NCBI RefSeq assembly: GCF_000427405.1
Contig: NZ_KE386491.1
Location: 851,001-915,000, forward strand
DNA length: 64,000 nucleotides
Origin: Flectobacillus major DSM 103
Lineage (GTDB): Bacteria; Bacteroidota; Bacteroidia; Cytophagales; Spirosomataceae
Reading direction: 5' to 3'
The translations under genes and the position numbers were made by a program. Below the pieces are notes generated by a model that was given only the letters and a program-made list of their open reading frames with translations, had not been told where the DNA came from and ran no database searches. Shown here piece by piece: positions 55,974 through 64,000 of this stretch (position 1 is its first letter; the number at the start of each line of letters is the position of its first letter).

Positions 55974-56430
55974 CTCCTACAGATGTTTAGCAGTAGAGAT
56001 ATGGTTGGGTCGTTATGCTCTGGCTAGATATTAGCTACACAAGTTGAGGCTTGTAGTTAGGGTAATTATTCAAAATAGTACAATATAATGAATACATATA
56101 CTCTATTGATGAAGTATAAATTATATCACTATTTTTAGGGGTATTGATAGTGTGATGGCTAGAGTATAAATACGATTGATTGGTGACAAAAAATGACAAA
56201 AATTTCGTTTAATGTTAATTTTATGCTTTTATAGGTAATTTATTTCGTCTGTTATTTTAGATAGAAGACAATAGATTACCTATATAGTCTGATATTTTTA
56301 AAAGTGGACTATCTGTCTATAATTGTACTTTTCTTATAAAAATACTATGCTTTAATTTGTATAAAACTTAGATGATACGAAAGTTGATTTTATTGCCAAG
56401 GAGTTTCGTGAAAATAACATTAACACTATT
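55974..56430. other. Intergenic region, 457 bases
   Basis: No coding frame is supported. A 10-bp inverted repeat, TATAGGTAAT (56230-56239) with 56275-56284, flanks a 35-base loop that holds a further GTCT/AGAC pair. It could form a leader hairpin about 150 bases before the next gene. No standard promoter element was found. Confidence 0.45.
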
Positions 56431-56712
56431 ATGGAAACAACTCTATCTATCACGATTGGGGTTATCTTGGTAATTGTATTAACTATAATTTTCTATAGAA
56501 TACGATTGCGAGCTAGAATAACCGACAAAAATCATTGCCCTGTTTGTCATCAAAATTATGGGCAGCGAGCACACCCACCTTTTACATATGAACTTGCTAG
56601 GCTAAACTTAAATACAGAATATAGAACCTACAAGTGTTTATCTTGTAAGTCTTATTTTTTTGTACAAAAAACCGCTATTAAATCCCCTAGGGATATTACA
56701 ACAACACACTAA
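56431..56712 (+). CDS. Small membrane protein with zinc-ribbon motif
   Basis: A 93-aa protein with one N-terminal membrane segment (about 5-23). A short basic stretch and a soluble part follow, with two CxxC pairs: CPVC (Cys36, Cys39) and CLSC (Cys69, Cys72). The spacing of 29 residues suits a zinc ribbon. The tail lies on the cytoplasmic side if the basic RIRLRARITDK follows the positive-inside rule. I do not recognise a family. It stands between the AraC-type regulator and the LytTR gene, so a regulatory or adaptor role is possible but unproven. Confidence 0.65.
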   Translation: METTLSITIGVILVIVLTIIFYRIRLRARITDKNHCPVCHQNYGQRAHPPFTYELARLNLNTEYRTYKCLSCKSYFFVQKTAIKSPRDITTTH

Positions 56713-56781
56713 TTATATAGAAATTACTTGGCAATAAAATTGCTTTTTGCTAATTAAATACAAACCCCTATTTCTACTTGA

Positions 56782-57210
56782 ATGCTTATGGAAAATTATA
56801 GAGAGACGCCATCTTTTCGTGAGAAAGAGTCTTTATTTGCTATTAACAAAACGGGTTTTCCGACGATTTTTTTTGTAAAATCAGGAGGTTATTACGTTCG
56901 GATCAATCTGAGTGATTTAGTGTATATAGAAAGCGATAACAACTATATTACACTGTTTGTAAATACAGGCAAGCGCTATATGTTAAAGAAGAGCATTAGT
57001 GCAGTGCAGGCAGTATTAGATAACAACCTAATGATTAGGGTTCATAGATCATATTTAATTAATGTATTGCATTTAGAGAAATTTAGTTTTGAAGAAGTAA
57101 CTATTAATGGCATTATCATTCCTATTGGTAAAACCTATCAAAAAGGATTCTTGGATAGAATGTTTTATAGTAACCAAAAAACAGAGACAAAACCCTACAA
57201 AATAGCCTAA
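56782..57210 (+). CDS. Stand-alone LytTR DNA-binding protein
   Basis: A 142-aa protein with a LytTR domain (about 30-135): LSDLVYIESDNNYITLFVNTGKRYMLKKSISAVQAVL in sequence with LMIRVHRSYLINVLHLEKF and IIIPIGKTYQKGF (written in parts). It has no receiver domain, so it is not a classical response regulator. ATGs at 56782 and 56788 are both possible. It lies 69 bases after the zinc-ribbon gene and converges with the barrel-protein gene, 8 bases between stops. It is probably a local transcription factor of the exopolysaccharide region. Confidence 0.85.
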   Translation: MLMENYRETPSFREKESLFAINKTGFPTIFFVKSGGYYVRINLSDLVYIESDNNYITLFVNTGKRYMLKKSISAVQAVLDNNLMIRVHRSYLINVLHLEKFSFEEVTINGIIIPIGKTYQKGFLDRMFYSNQKTETKPYKIA

Positions 57211-57218
57211 CCTCGTTA

Positions 57219-58220
57219 CTAATATTTAGGACATACAACTTTGTTTGGCAAATGAAAAATTAAATTGATAGAAGTAACCAGATAACCATCTTTCAAGGCA
57301 GAACCGCCTCTTGATGTCCCAGCTCGGCCAAAATTACGAATGCTTGTTGAAGTGAAAGGGTCGGTTGCCGGGTTTGCATAAAAAGGTTCTTTTAGTACAA
57401 CATAACTACGGATTCCCTCGGTACGGTCAATACCCGAAAGGATCGCCACTTTTTCGCCCGATCGATTGGCCATAGCAATGGCTAATGGATCTGTTAAATC
57501 GGTGTTGGAGGCATATTTGCCATAAACATCATCTAGGTAATCTGTAAAGGCATAATGAAAACTACTTTCTAAACCTAAATCTAGGTGTGGGCTAAGCTTA
57601 ATTCTGATGCCTGCTCCAACAGCAGCTCCCATACCCCAGACTTTATAGGGAGTATCATAATTGGGTAATCCTTGTCCTTCTGTATTCAGAGGGCGTAATT
57701 TGACCCATGTGCCATCAGGAGTTTTTGCTTCTGGGCTATGTAAAAAGGCTGTAATCCCACCTAATAAATAAGGTGAAAGTAGCTTTCTCTTAGCATAGTA
57801 ACGAGGAGCATTAACAAAATCATAAGCCATCATTAAAGATAGTTCTTTGACATCATTCCTAAAATGCAAATTTCTTACAAATCTAGCTTCTTTTCCTTTA
57901 ACGCCCAGCATATTAGCATCATCACCTGCAATACGGATATACTTTAATCCAACTCTTGTACTCCAATGGTTTCCAAAACTATGGATATAATTGGCTGCGA
58001 TATTCCATCGTATCTCATCGATTGTAGATTGAATAGGTCGACTATATGGTGATAAATCGCCATAGTAACTTGCTGTTCCTGCACCTACGCTCAAAGTATT
58101 GTGAGGAACATAGAAAGAATTTTGGGCAAAAAGATATGGGCTATTTTGAATAAAAATAGTAAATATGATAACGCAAGAATAGTTGCAAAAACTTTGCAAC
58201 CTATTAATAATAATCTTCAT
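57219..58220 (-). CDS. Outer-membrane beta-barrel protein (DUF6089-like)
   Basis: A 333-aa exported protein. A signal peptide covers about 1-33 (ending LFAQ). The mature N-terminus has LSVGAGTASYYGDLSPYSRP, which resembles DUF6089 barrel proteins. Amphipathic strands follow (WSTRVGLKYIRIAGDD, LSLMMAYDF, MGAAVGAGIRIKLSPHLDLGLESSFHYAF, given in part) and an aromatic-ended strand pattern. Function unknown, probably a small outer-membrane barrel. It faces away from the exopolysaccharide operon across a 923-base gap. Confidence 0.78.
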   Translation of the reverse strand: MKIIINRLQSFCNYSCVIIFTIFIQNSPYLFAQNSFYVPHNTLSVGAGTASYYGDLSPYSRPIQSTIDEIRWNIAANYIHSFGNHWSTRVGLKYIRIAGDDANMLGVKGKEARFVRNLHFRNDVKELSLMMAYDFVNAPRYYAKRKLLSPYLLGGITAFLHSPEAKTPDGTWVKLRPLNTEGQGLPNYDTPYKVWGMGAAVGAGIRIKLSPHLDLGLESSFHYAFTDYLDDVYGKYASNTDLTDPLAIAMANRSGEKVAILSGIDRTEGIRSYVVLKEPFYANPATDPFTSTSIRNFGRAGTSRGGSALKDGYLVTSINLIFHLPNKVVCPKY

Positions 58221-59143
58221 GATAATAGCAATGTCTGTAATGGTTCTGTTAAGACTTACGAAATAAAATAAATTTAAGTTGTTTTATTAAAGTCTATAGT
58301 CTAAGCTATAATTAGTTATACAAGGTGGTAGAATAATAGTCCTTCAAAATCATAAAATCAAGTTTAGCCTCGTGCTTTTATACCTAAGCCTATTGTACTA
58401 TTACTACTTATTAAAGAATGACAAAACTAATCAAAAGAAAATTGTTTGATCAGTAATTTTCTTATTTCTTTGTAATTGGCTTTTTTCATGATTGAAGATT
58501 TTAGAGGTTGTACTGCTGATTTCTGGATGTCGAATAAAAGTCAGTTATCAAACCAAATTGTTTTTTTGTACAAAACAAACATTAATTATTGTTTTTTACT
58601 AAACAAACTACCGTTTAATAAATTAGGGGGTATAACCTTAGAATATTTACAAATGATAGTGTTAAATTTGTTTTCAGAATCGAAATAATATACGGTTTAA
58701 GAACACATAAATTATATTTTATTTTGATTTGACTTGCCCATACAAATAATTTATTGTAATATTACAACAGTGATTACTTATGAAAAAAGCTAGTTTCTCT
58801 TCCTATTTAGTGCAGAAAAATCGAAATGCCTTCTTGTTGAAAATATAATAAAACCAAGATGTTATAACTTGGACTTCTTCTTGCAATCATCATATAGACA
58901 CATACTTGTATAAGTACTATCCACTATAAAATATGGTAATAATTATCTAAAAGAGATAATTACATTAATCGTTAAAAATCCTCAGTTGTAGTTATTAAAA
59001 AATAACTATCACAATCTCCACTGAAGCTTATGATATGTCAATCATGAATATCTGAGAGAAAATAGACTTTGGATGATTGAATTATTTATAGACTGTAAAT
59101 ACAACCGTAGACTCCTAGAGAGTTGGTATGAATAGACTTAAGT
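58221..59143. other. Long intergenic region, 923 bases, upstream of exopolysaccharide genes
   Basis: Very AT-rich. A 70-aa frame at 58476-58688 starts with TTG and has no motif. TAAATTTG (58663-58670) and, on the minus strand, TAGTTTTG (58414-58421 region) resemble -7 elements but lack -33 partners. Such a long leader before a polysaccharide operon would fit complex regulation, but no conserved element is recognised. Confidence 0.5.
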
Positions 59144-60799
59144 ATGCAGATACATAGAAAAATTGCCTTTCTTATAATATTATTAAGTACAAGCTGGTGT
59201 GCTTACACGCAAGTTGTGTTTGAGCCAACATACCATACAGTCTATCCATATCTATCTCGTTTGGCACAAAAAGGGGTAATAGACTTAGACGATGTTGTAT
59301 TGCCTTTGTCCAAAGACTATATCTATGGCAAGTTGGATGAGCTTTCTAGTAAAATGACCGAACTAACACCATTAGAACGAGAAGAGTTAGCCTTTTATCT
59401 GAAAGAATATACCCTTTGGTGGCGACAAGACCCCAAATCAGGGTTTGAGGGGGAATATAAAAGTGTATTCCAAACAAAAATTGGGGATAGATTTCGTTGG
59501 GCAGCCTATCAAGACAAAGGCTTTGCTGTTAACATACAGCCAATTGTTGGATATGAAAGTAGTTCTTCTGGCAAGTTTTCTACTTCTAACTTCAATAAAG
59601 GCTTTTGGGCTTATGGTTATATTGGTAAGCATATAGGTTTTTCGGTGGATTTTAGAGACCATGTTCTTACGGGTGATTTGGACTCAACAGACTATAAACG
59701 AGAATTTAGTCCAGAAACAGGCCGAATAGGTATAAGATGGGATAAGAATACCTTTAAGTATAATGAGGTTAATGCACAAATAACGGCTCAATGGAAATGG
59801 GGATATGCCTCTTTTGGGAAGACTTACTTACCAATTGGATATGGTACAGCAGGTAAAATTTTTATTTCTGAAAAAGCCCCCTCAAGTCCTAACTTCAAGC
59901 TTGTTTTGCATCCTGTAAACTGGTTACAGTTCTCATATACTCATGCTTGGCTCAATTCTGATATAGTAGATTCAACAAGTATTTATCCAACGACTATTCC
60001 TAAATGGAATCAGTATAACTATAGAGCCAAATACTTGGCAGCACATACTTTAACTATGAAACCAATGAAAGGTTTGTCGGTCATGATTGGAGAGTCGGTC
60101 ATTTATAATAACAGTAATTATTCTCCTACATATTTAGTGCCTTTGATGATGTTTATTGGTACAGACCACTACTTAGGAGGAAATCGGAATAACTCAACTT
60201 CAAATACCCAGCTGTATTTTCAAGTAAGTTCACGAAATCATATAAAGAAAACACATTTATATTTTAGTTATTTTATTGACGAAATTCGTTTAAGCGGTGT
60301 TGCGGGAGATTCTTCTAATACAAGAAACCAAACCGCCTATCAGTTAGGGATGAGTGTTGCCGATTTTCCTGTAAAAAATGTATCAATGACTTTGGAATAT
60401 GCCAAAATAAGACCATTCGCGTATGAAAATTACGTTCCTGCTCAAACTTATGCTAATGGAGGGTATAATTTAGGGTATTGGACTGGTACCAATTCTGACC
60501 AATTATATATGGATATACTGTGGAGAATAAAAAGAGGTTGGAATTTTAAATTTATCTATCAATATGTTAGGAAAGGTGATAAAGGAACAGGCTATCAACA
60601 ACAGTATGAGCGAGCAACTCCTTTTTTGTTTGGTGATGTAAGAAAATTTGAGGAGTGGGGACTTGAAACTAACTATGAAATTATCCATGATTTATTTGTT
60701 AGATTGTCATATAGAGCGAGGAAAAACTCTTCGGATACGATTTTAAAAAATAATTATTATAGGAATACATTTACATTAGGTTTTAATTATGGATTTTAG
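59144..60799 (+). CDS. Wzi-like capsule/exopolysaccharide assembly outer-membrane protein
   Basis: A 551-aa exported protein with a signal peptide (1-23, ending AYTQ). The N-terminal helical part (VYPYLSRLAQKGVIDLDDVVLPLSKDY, LTPLEREELAFYL) is followed by a long beta-barrel region rich in aromatic alternating strands, ending RNTFTLGFNYGF. This build resembles the capsule assembly Wzi family, whose members hold polysaccharide at the surface. The family call is tentative; the gene position before the Wza-like and Wzc-like genes supports it strongly. Confidence 0.7.
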   Translation: MQIHRKIAFLIILLSTSWCAYTQVVFEPTYHTVYPYLSRLAQKGVIDLDDVVLPLSKDYIYGKLDELSSKMTELTPLEREELAFYLKEYTLWWRQDPKSGFEGEYKSVFQTKIGDRFRWAAYQDKGFAVNIQPIVGYESSSSGKFSTSNFNKGFWAYGYIGKHIGFSVDFRDHVLTGDLDSTDYKREFSPETGRIGIRWDKNTFKYNEVNAQITAQWKWGYASFGKTYLPIGYGTAGKIFISEKAPSSPNFKLVLHPVNWLQFSYTHAWLNSDIVDSTSIYPTTIPKWNQYNYRAKYLAAHTLTMKPMKGLSVMIGESVIYNNSNYSPTYLVPLMMFIGTDHYLGGNRNNSTSNTQLYFQVSSRNHIKKTHLYFSYFIDEIRLSGVAGDSSNTRNQTAYQLGMSVADFPVKNVSMTLEYAKIRPFAYENYVPAQTYANGGYNLGYWTGTNSDQLYMDILWRIKRGWNFKFIYQYVRKGDKGTGYQQQYERATPFLFGDVRKFEEWGLETNYEIIHDLFVRLSYRARKNSSDTILKNNYYRNTFTLGFNYGF

Positions 60800-60839
60800 T
60801 TTTGCTATTAACAGAATATTACACAATTCAATTATCTCA

Positions 60840-61664
60840 ATGAAATTAATGAATACATCGGCTCTAAAACGCTTTATTCCACTGATTTTATTGATAGGCT
60901 TTGTGAGTCTATCTCTAATGACATCATGTGTACAAACCAAAAAAATCATCTATATGCAGGGAGATACCAGTAAGTATCTATCTTCTTTCGTACCTAAGAT
61001 GAAGCCTCAAACAATTAATTCTGGAGATTTAGTTTCAATTATGGTTGTTAGTTTAGATGCTGAATCTAATGTGACATTTAATTTCATGAATCTAAGTAAT
61101 TTATCAATTAGTAATTTTTCAAATTCACAAGGACTAGGGAAAAGCCAACCTCTAGGATATTTAGTAGATTCAGCGGGGTTTGTAAATATGCCACTTATTG
61201 GGAAGATTTTATTAAAGGACTTGACTTTAAGTGCAGCATCTGATTCAATTGGATTGAGACTTAAAAATTACTTGAAAGAGCCTACTGTAAGTGTAAGGAT
61301 ATTGAATCACAAGTTTTCTGTGCTTGGAGAAGTGAATCGTCCTGCAGTTTATAATATGGTAGAAGATAGAACTACTATTTTAGAGGCTCTTAGTATGGCA
61401 GGAGACTTAACTATATTTGGTAGGCGCGAAAATATACTTCTTATACGAGAAAGTTTGGATGGTAAAAGAGAGATGGTGAGAGTGAATCTGACTAAGAGAG
61501 AATTTTTGGATTCTGATTATTACTATATTAGGCCAAATGATGTATTATACGTAGAACCTTTGAAAACCAAGGCTACAGCTACTGACCAAAACTATCAGTT
61601 AGTTCCAATTTTTACAGGGATTGTCTCTGCGCTTGGAATTTTGATTCTAAATCTAAGGAATTAA
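60840..61664 (+). CDS. Polysaccharide export lipoprotein (Wza/BexD family)
   Basis: A 274-aa outer-membrane export lipoprotein. The lipobox ends at Cys30 (LMTSC). The polysaccharide export domain begins near QTINSGDLVSIMVVSLDAES and continues with GYLVDSAGFVNMPLIGKILLKDLT. An SLBB-like domain follows (FSVLGEVNRPAVYNMVEDRTTILEALSMAGDL, seen in parts) and ends with a C-terminal hydrophobic helix, IFTGIVSALGILILNL. Wza forms the outer-membrane channel for the polymer. The ATG at 60840 starts the signal peptide. A frame from 60789 would overlap the preceding gene by 11 bases. Confidence 0.9.
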   Translation: MKLMNTSALKRFIPLILLIGFVSLSLMTSCVQTKKIIYMQGDTSKYLSSFVPKMKPQTINSGDLVSIMVVSLDAESNVTFNFMNLSNLSISNFSNSQGLGKSQPLGYLVDSAGFVNMPLIGKILLKDLTLSAASDSIGLRLKNYLKEPTVSVRILNHKFSVLGEVNRPAVYNMVEDRTTILEALSMAGDLTIFGRRENILLIRESLDGKREMVRVNLTKREFLDSDYYYIRPNDVLYVEPLKTKATATDQNYQLVPIFTGIVSALGILILNLRN

Positions 61665-61690
61665 ACTTTAAATTTTAACAGTACAATACT

Positions 61691-64000
61691 ATGTCCAATA
61701 ATTTAAAAGAAAATATTGCTATTGATGATGCTAATGAAAGTGTAGATCTTAGGCTTATTTTAAGCAGATACTATCGATATTGGTATCTCTTTCTAATATT
61801 TATATGTATAAGCTTGTTTTGTGCATTCTTCTATTTATGGTATACCAGACCAACATATGAGGCTAAAGCAGTTCTACTTATTAAGGATGAAAAGAAAGGA
61901 ATTGGTGGAGGTAATGATATCATGAAGGAATTAGAGATGTTTGGGGGGAATAAGTTGGTAGAAAATGAAATAGAAGTATTAAAATCTAGAACATTAATGG
62001 AGCGAGTGGTTAAGGATTTAAACTTAACGGTTTCATACTATCAACCTAATACTTATAACCGGGCCACTCAACTTTTTTCAAATACTCCTGTAATAGTTAA
62101 AATTGAAAGTTTTAACAAGGCATCGAAAAATGAACCATTGATGATTCAAGTGAAAGATCTTGGCCATTTTATGATGAAATTTACTACTGAAGAGAACTTT
62201 AAGACTTATAAGTTTGGAGAAGTAGTGACTATTCCTGCAGGAAAAGTGCGTGTATTTTTGAATAAGACAGTTGCATTATCGAGTGAACTAACAAAAGTTA
62301 CTTTGTCGGATGTAGATGTGGTTGTCGATATGATGCTTAAAACATTAGATGTCTCATTAGCTAATCAAAAGGCTACTGTGTTAAATATTAGTTATCAAGA
62401 AACATCCAAAGAGAAAGGGAAAGCAATTCTTAGTAGGTTATTAGATGTTTATACTGAATCTTCTCTTGAAGACAAAAATAAAGAAGCATCTATGACTCTG
62501 CAGTTTATTGAAGATAGGTTAAAGCTAATAACAGGAGAATTAATAGATGTAGAGCGAGATGTTGAAGGATACAAAATGTCAAAAGGATTTACGGATTTAA
62601 CAGCTGAATCATCACTTTTCTTAGATAAGGTTAAAGAGAATGATACAAAATTAAATGAAGTTAATATTCAACTTAAAGTACTGGATAATATAGAAAATTA
62701 TATTAGCCAGTCTACACATATTGTAGCCCCAGCATCATCACTTACTTCTGATCCACTATTAGTTGGACTCGTATCTAAGTTGAATGAGCTTGAGCTTCAA
62801 AGGGAAAAAATGTCAAGAACTCTACAACCTAATAACCCCACATTTCAAACGATTCTTGCTCAAATTGAAACAACTAAGGAATCTATTCATGAAAATATTC
62901 AAAATCAAAAAAATAATTTATTATCGACACTCAATTCTCTTAAGAAAATAAATAATAAAATCGAGAGTTCAATTCAAGGAATACCTAAAAAAGAGAGAGA
63001 GTTTTTAGGTATAAAACGTCAGCAGGCAATAAAAGAAAGTCTATATATTTTACTTTTACAAAAACGAGAAGAGACAGCTCTTTCGTATGCTGCCTCAGTA
63101 TCTGATAGTAGAATTATAGATTCTCCACATGTTAATGGGATACCTGTAAAACCAAAGAAACAGATTGTACTTATTTTAGCATTTATCTTTGGAATTGCTT
63201 TTCCTATAGGTCTAATTAACTTAATTTATCTACTCAACAACAAAGTAAAAAGTAGAAGCGACATTGAGGAAAACACGTTGGTTCCTATTTTATCTGAGAT
63301 AGGAATGAAACCAAAAGGCATTGATTCTGTTGTTGATATGTCTGGTAAAAGTATTATTTCTGAACAGTTTAGAATGTTTAGAACTAATTTACAATTCATG
63401 GGAGGAGACGTTAACGAACACAAAGTCGTATTATTAACCTCATCCTCAAGTGGAGAAGGGAAGAGTTTTGTTGGTTTGAATTTAGCATATAGCTTAGCAG
63501 TTCAAAATAAAAAAGTAATCATTCTTGAGTTGGATTTAAGGAAACCTAAAATATCAGAATACTTAGGAATTTCGAGGGAAAAAGGGATAACTAACTTTTT
63601 AATAAATGAACTTAGTGAGTCTGAAATAATCAAGACAACTGATATTCATCATGGGCTATACGTAATAAGCTGTGGACCAATACCTCCTAATCCCACAGAG
63701 TTATTATCTATGCCTAAGTTTAGCCAATTAATAGAGAATCTTAAAAAGCAGTTTGATTATGTAATTCTGGATACACCTCCAATCGGATTAGTTACAGATT
63801 CTATAATAATAGGAAGGACGGCTGATATTTCTCTTTATTTGGTGCGTCAGAATTATACTTTTAAAGGACAGTTACAAATAGTTGAAGACTTGCGTAGGAA
63901 TGATAAGTTAAAAGGCCTAAATATTGTTTTTAATGGCGTTAACTACACTGAAAAAGGTTATGGTTATGGCTATGGCTATGGCTATGGTTACGGCTATGGT
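61691..64000 (+). CDS. Wzc-like polysaccharide copolymerase / tyrosine autokinase (cut by window end)
   Basis: 770 residues are visible, open to the right edge. TM1 is at 32-53, then a Wzz chain-length domain and a long periplasmic coiled coil (about 240-460), and TM2 near 491-516. A cytoplasmic BY-kinase domain follows with Walker A SSSGEGKSF (Lys591), Walker A' ELDLRKP and Walker B VILDTPP. The visible end is a Gly-Tyr repeat with seven Tyr (residues 756-770), the start of the tyrosine cluster that such kinases phosphorylate. With the Wza-like protein it drives polymer export and chain-length control. It lies 26 bases after that gene. Confidence 0.95.
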   Translation, partial: MSNNLKENIAIDDANESVDLRLILSRYYRYWYLFLIFICISLFCAFFYLWYTRPTYEAKAVLLIKDEKKGIGGGNDIMKELEMFGGNKLVENEIEVLKSRTLMERVVKDLNLTVSYYQPNTYNRATQLFSNTPVIVKIESFNKASKNEPLMIQVKDLGHFMMKFTTEENFKTYKFGEVVTIPAGKVRVFLNKTVALSSELTKVTLSDVDVVVDMMLKTLDVSLANQKATVLNISYQETSKEKGKAILSRLLDVYTESSLEDKNKEASMTLQFIEDRLKLITGELIDVERDVEGYKMSKGFTDLTAESSLFLDKVKENDTKLNEVNIQLKVLDNIENYISQSTHIVAPASSLTSDPLLVGLVSKLNELELQREKMSRTLQPNNPTFQTILAQIETTKESIHENIQNQKNNLLSTLNSLKKINNKIESSIQGIPKKEREFLGIKRQQAIKESLYILLLQKREETALSYAASVSDSRIIDSPHVNGIPVKPKKQIVLILAFIFGIAFPIGLINLIYLLNNKVKSRSDIEENTLVPILSEIGMKPKGIDSVVDMSGKSIISEQFRMFRTNLQFMGGDVNEHKVVLLTSSSSGEGKSFVGLNLAYSLAVQNKKVIILELDLRKPKISEYLGISREKGITNFLINELSESEIIKTTDIHHGLYVISCGPIPPNPTELLSMPKFSQLIENLKKQFDYVILDTPPIGLVTDSIIIGRTADISLYLVRQNYTFKGQLQIVEDLRRNDKLKGLNIVFNGVNYTEKGYGYGYGYGYGYGYG
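63956..64000 (+). repeat. In-frame GGN-TAY hexanucleotide repeat, tail of the tyrosine kinase gene
   Basis: GGTTAT/GGCTAT-type units repeat seven times and run into the window edge. They encode alternating Gly and Tyr. The repeat stays in frame with every change of copy number, so slippage would alter tail length without frameshift. Confidence 0.9.

Noticed and set aside
58476-58688. Plus-strand 70-aa open frame before the exopolysaccharide operon
   Set aside because: TTG start, no motif, poor ribosome site and lone position; not supportable.
1-64000. Insertion sequences, prophage or integrative elements
   Set aside because: No transposase, integrase or phage gene was seen, and no terminal repeats with target duplications.

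Overview
The window reads as chromosomal DNA of a Bacteroidota, most likely a Cytophagales member (Spirosomataceae/Cytophagaceae-like). The evidence is the fused lpxC-fabZ gene, the ruvA-sprA-gcvH gene order, a gldF permease gene, a SusC/SusD pair, DUF4199/DUF4286/DUF4302/DUF4890/DUF6089-type proteins, weak Shine-Dalgarno sequences and TAnnTTTG-type promoter elements. Base composition is AT-rich by eye, most strongly in the last 10 kb. I saw no insertion sequence, phage, CRISPR array or rRNA.

Layout. 1-5.3 kb: the tail of a FIST sensor gene, a hybrid histidine kinase, and a convergent pair (PAS-hybrid kinase with Hpt domain plus LytTR response regulator). 6-15 kb: MFS transporter, methyltransferase, apaG, ung, an SGNH hydrolase, a TlpA-like thioredoxin, a DUF4286 protein and a WG-repeat protein. 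15-27 kb: a large FAD/Fe-S oxidoreductase, a MacB-type permease, malate dehydrogenase, YkvA, TatA, GatA, an MltD-like transglycosylase with LysM domains, and RuvA. 27-38.4 kb: SprA (2434 aa, type IX secretion translocon), GcvH, a dihydroorotase-like protein that has lost most metal ligands, two DUF4199 membrane proteins and GldF. 38.5-45 kb: a DUF4920 protein, an unusual ABC ATPase, lpxA, lpxC-fabZ, lpxD and an HD phosphohydrolase (all minus strand), then a tRNA with CAU anticodon. 45.9-54 kb: a minus-strand SusC/SusD/zinc-metallohydrolase/DUF4302 uptake operon, with a DUF4890 gene upstream. 54.7-64 kb: a membrane-bound AraC-type regulator, a small zinc-ribbon membrane protein, a stand-alone LytTR protein, an outer-membrane barrel, and the start of an exopolysaccharide operon (Wzi-like, Wza-like, Wzc-like tyrosine kinase cut by the window end inside a Tyr-Gly repeat).

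How the parts fit. Most of the window is housekeeping and envelope biology: lipid A synthesis, type IX secretion/gliding, TonB-dependent uptake and polysaccharide export, with two signalling groups at the ends. The features that most deserve a second look are the degenerate dihydroorotase, gldF without gldG beside it, the ABC ATPase with altered Q- and H-loops, the small uptake operon pairing SusCD with a surface metallohydrolase, and the regulator group next to the exopolysaccharide operon. Nothing here can be called a new system from sequence alone.
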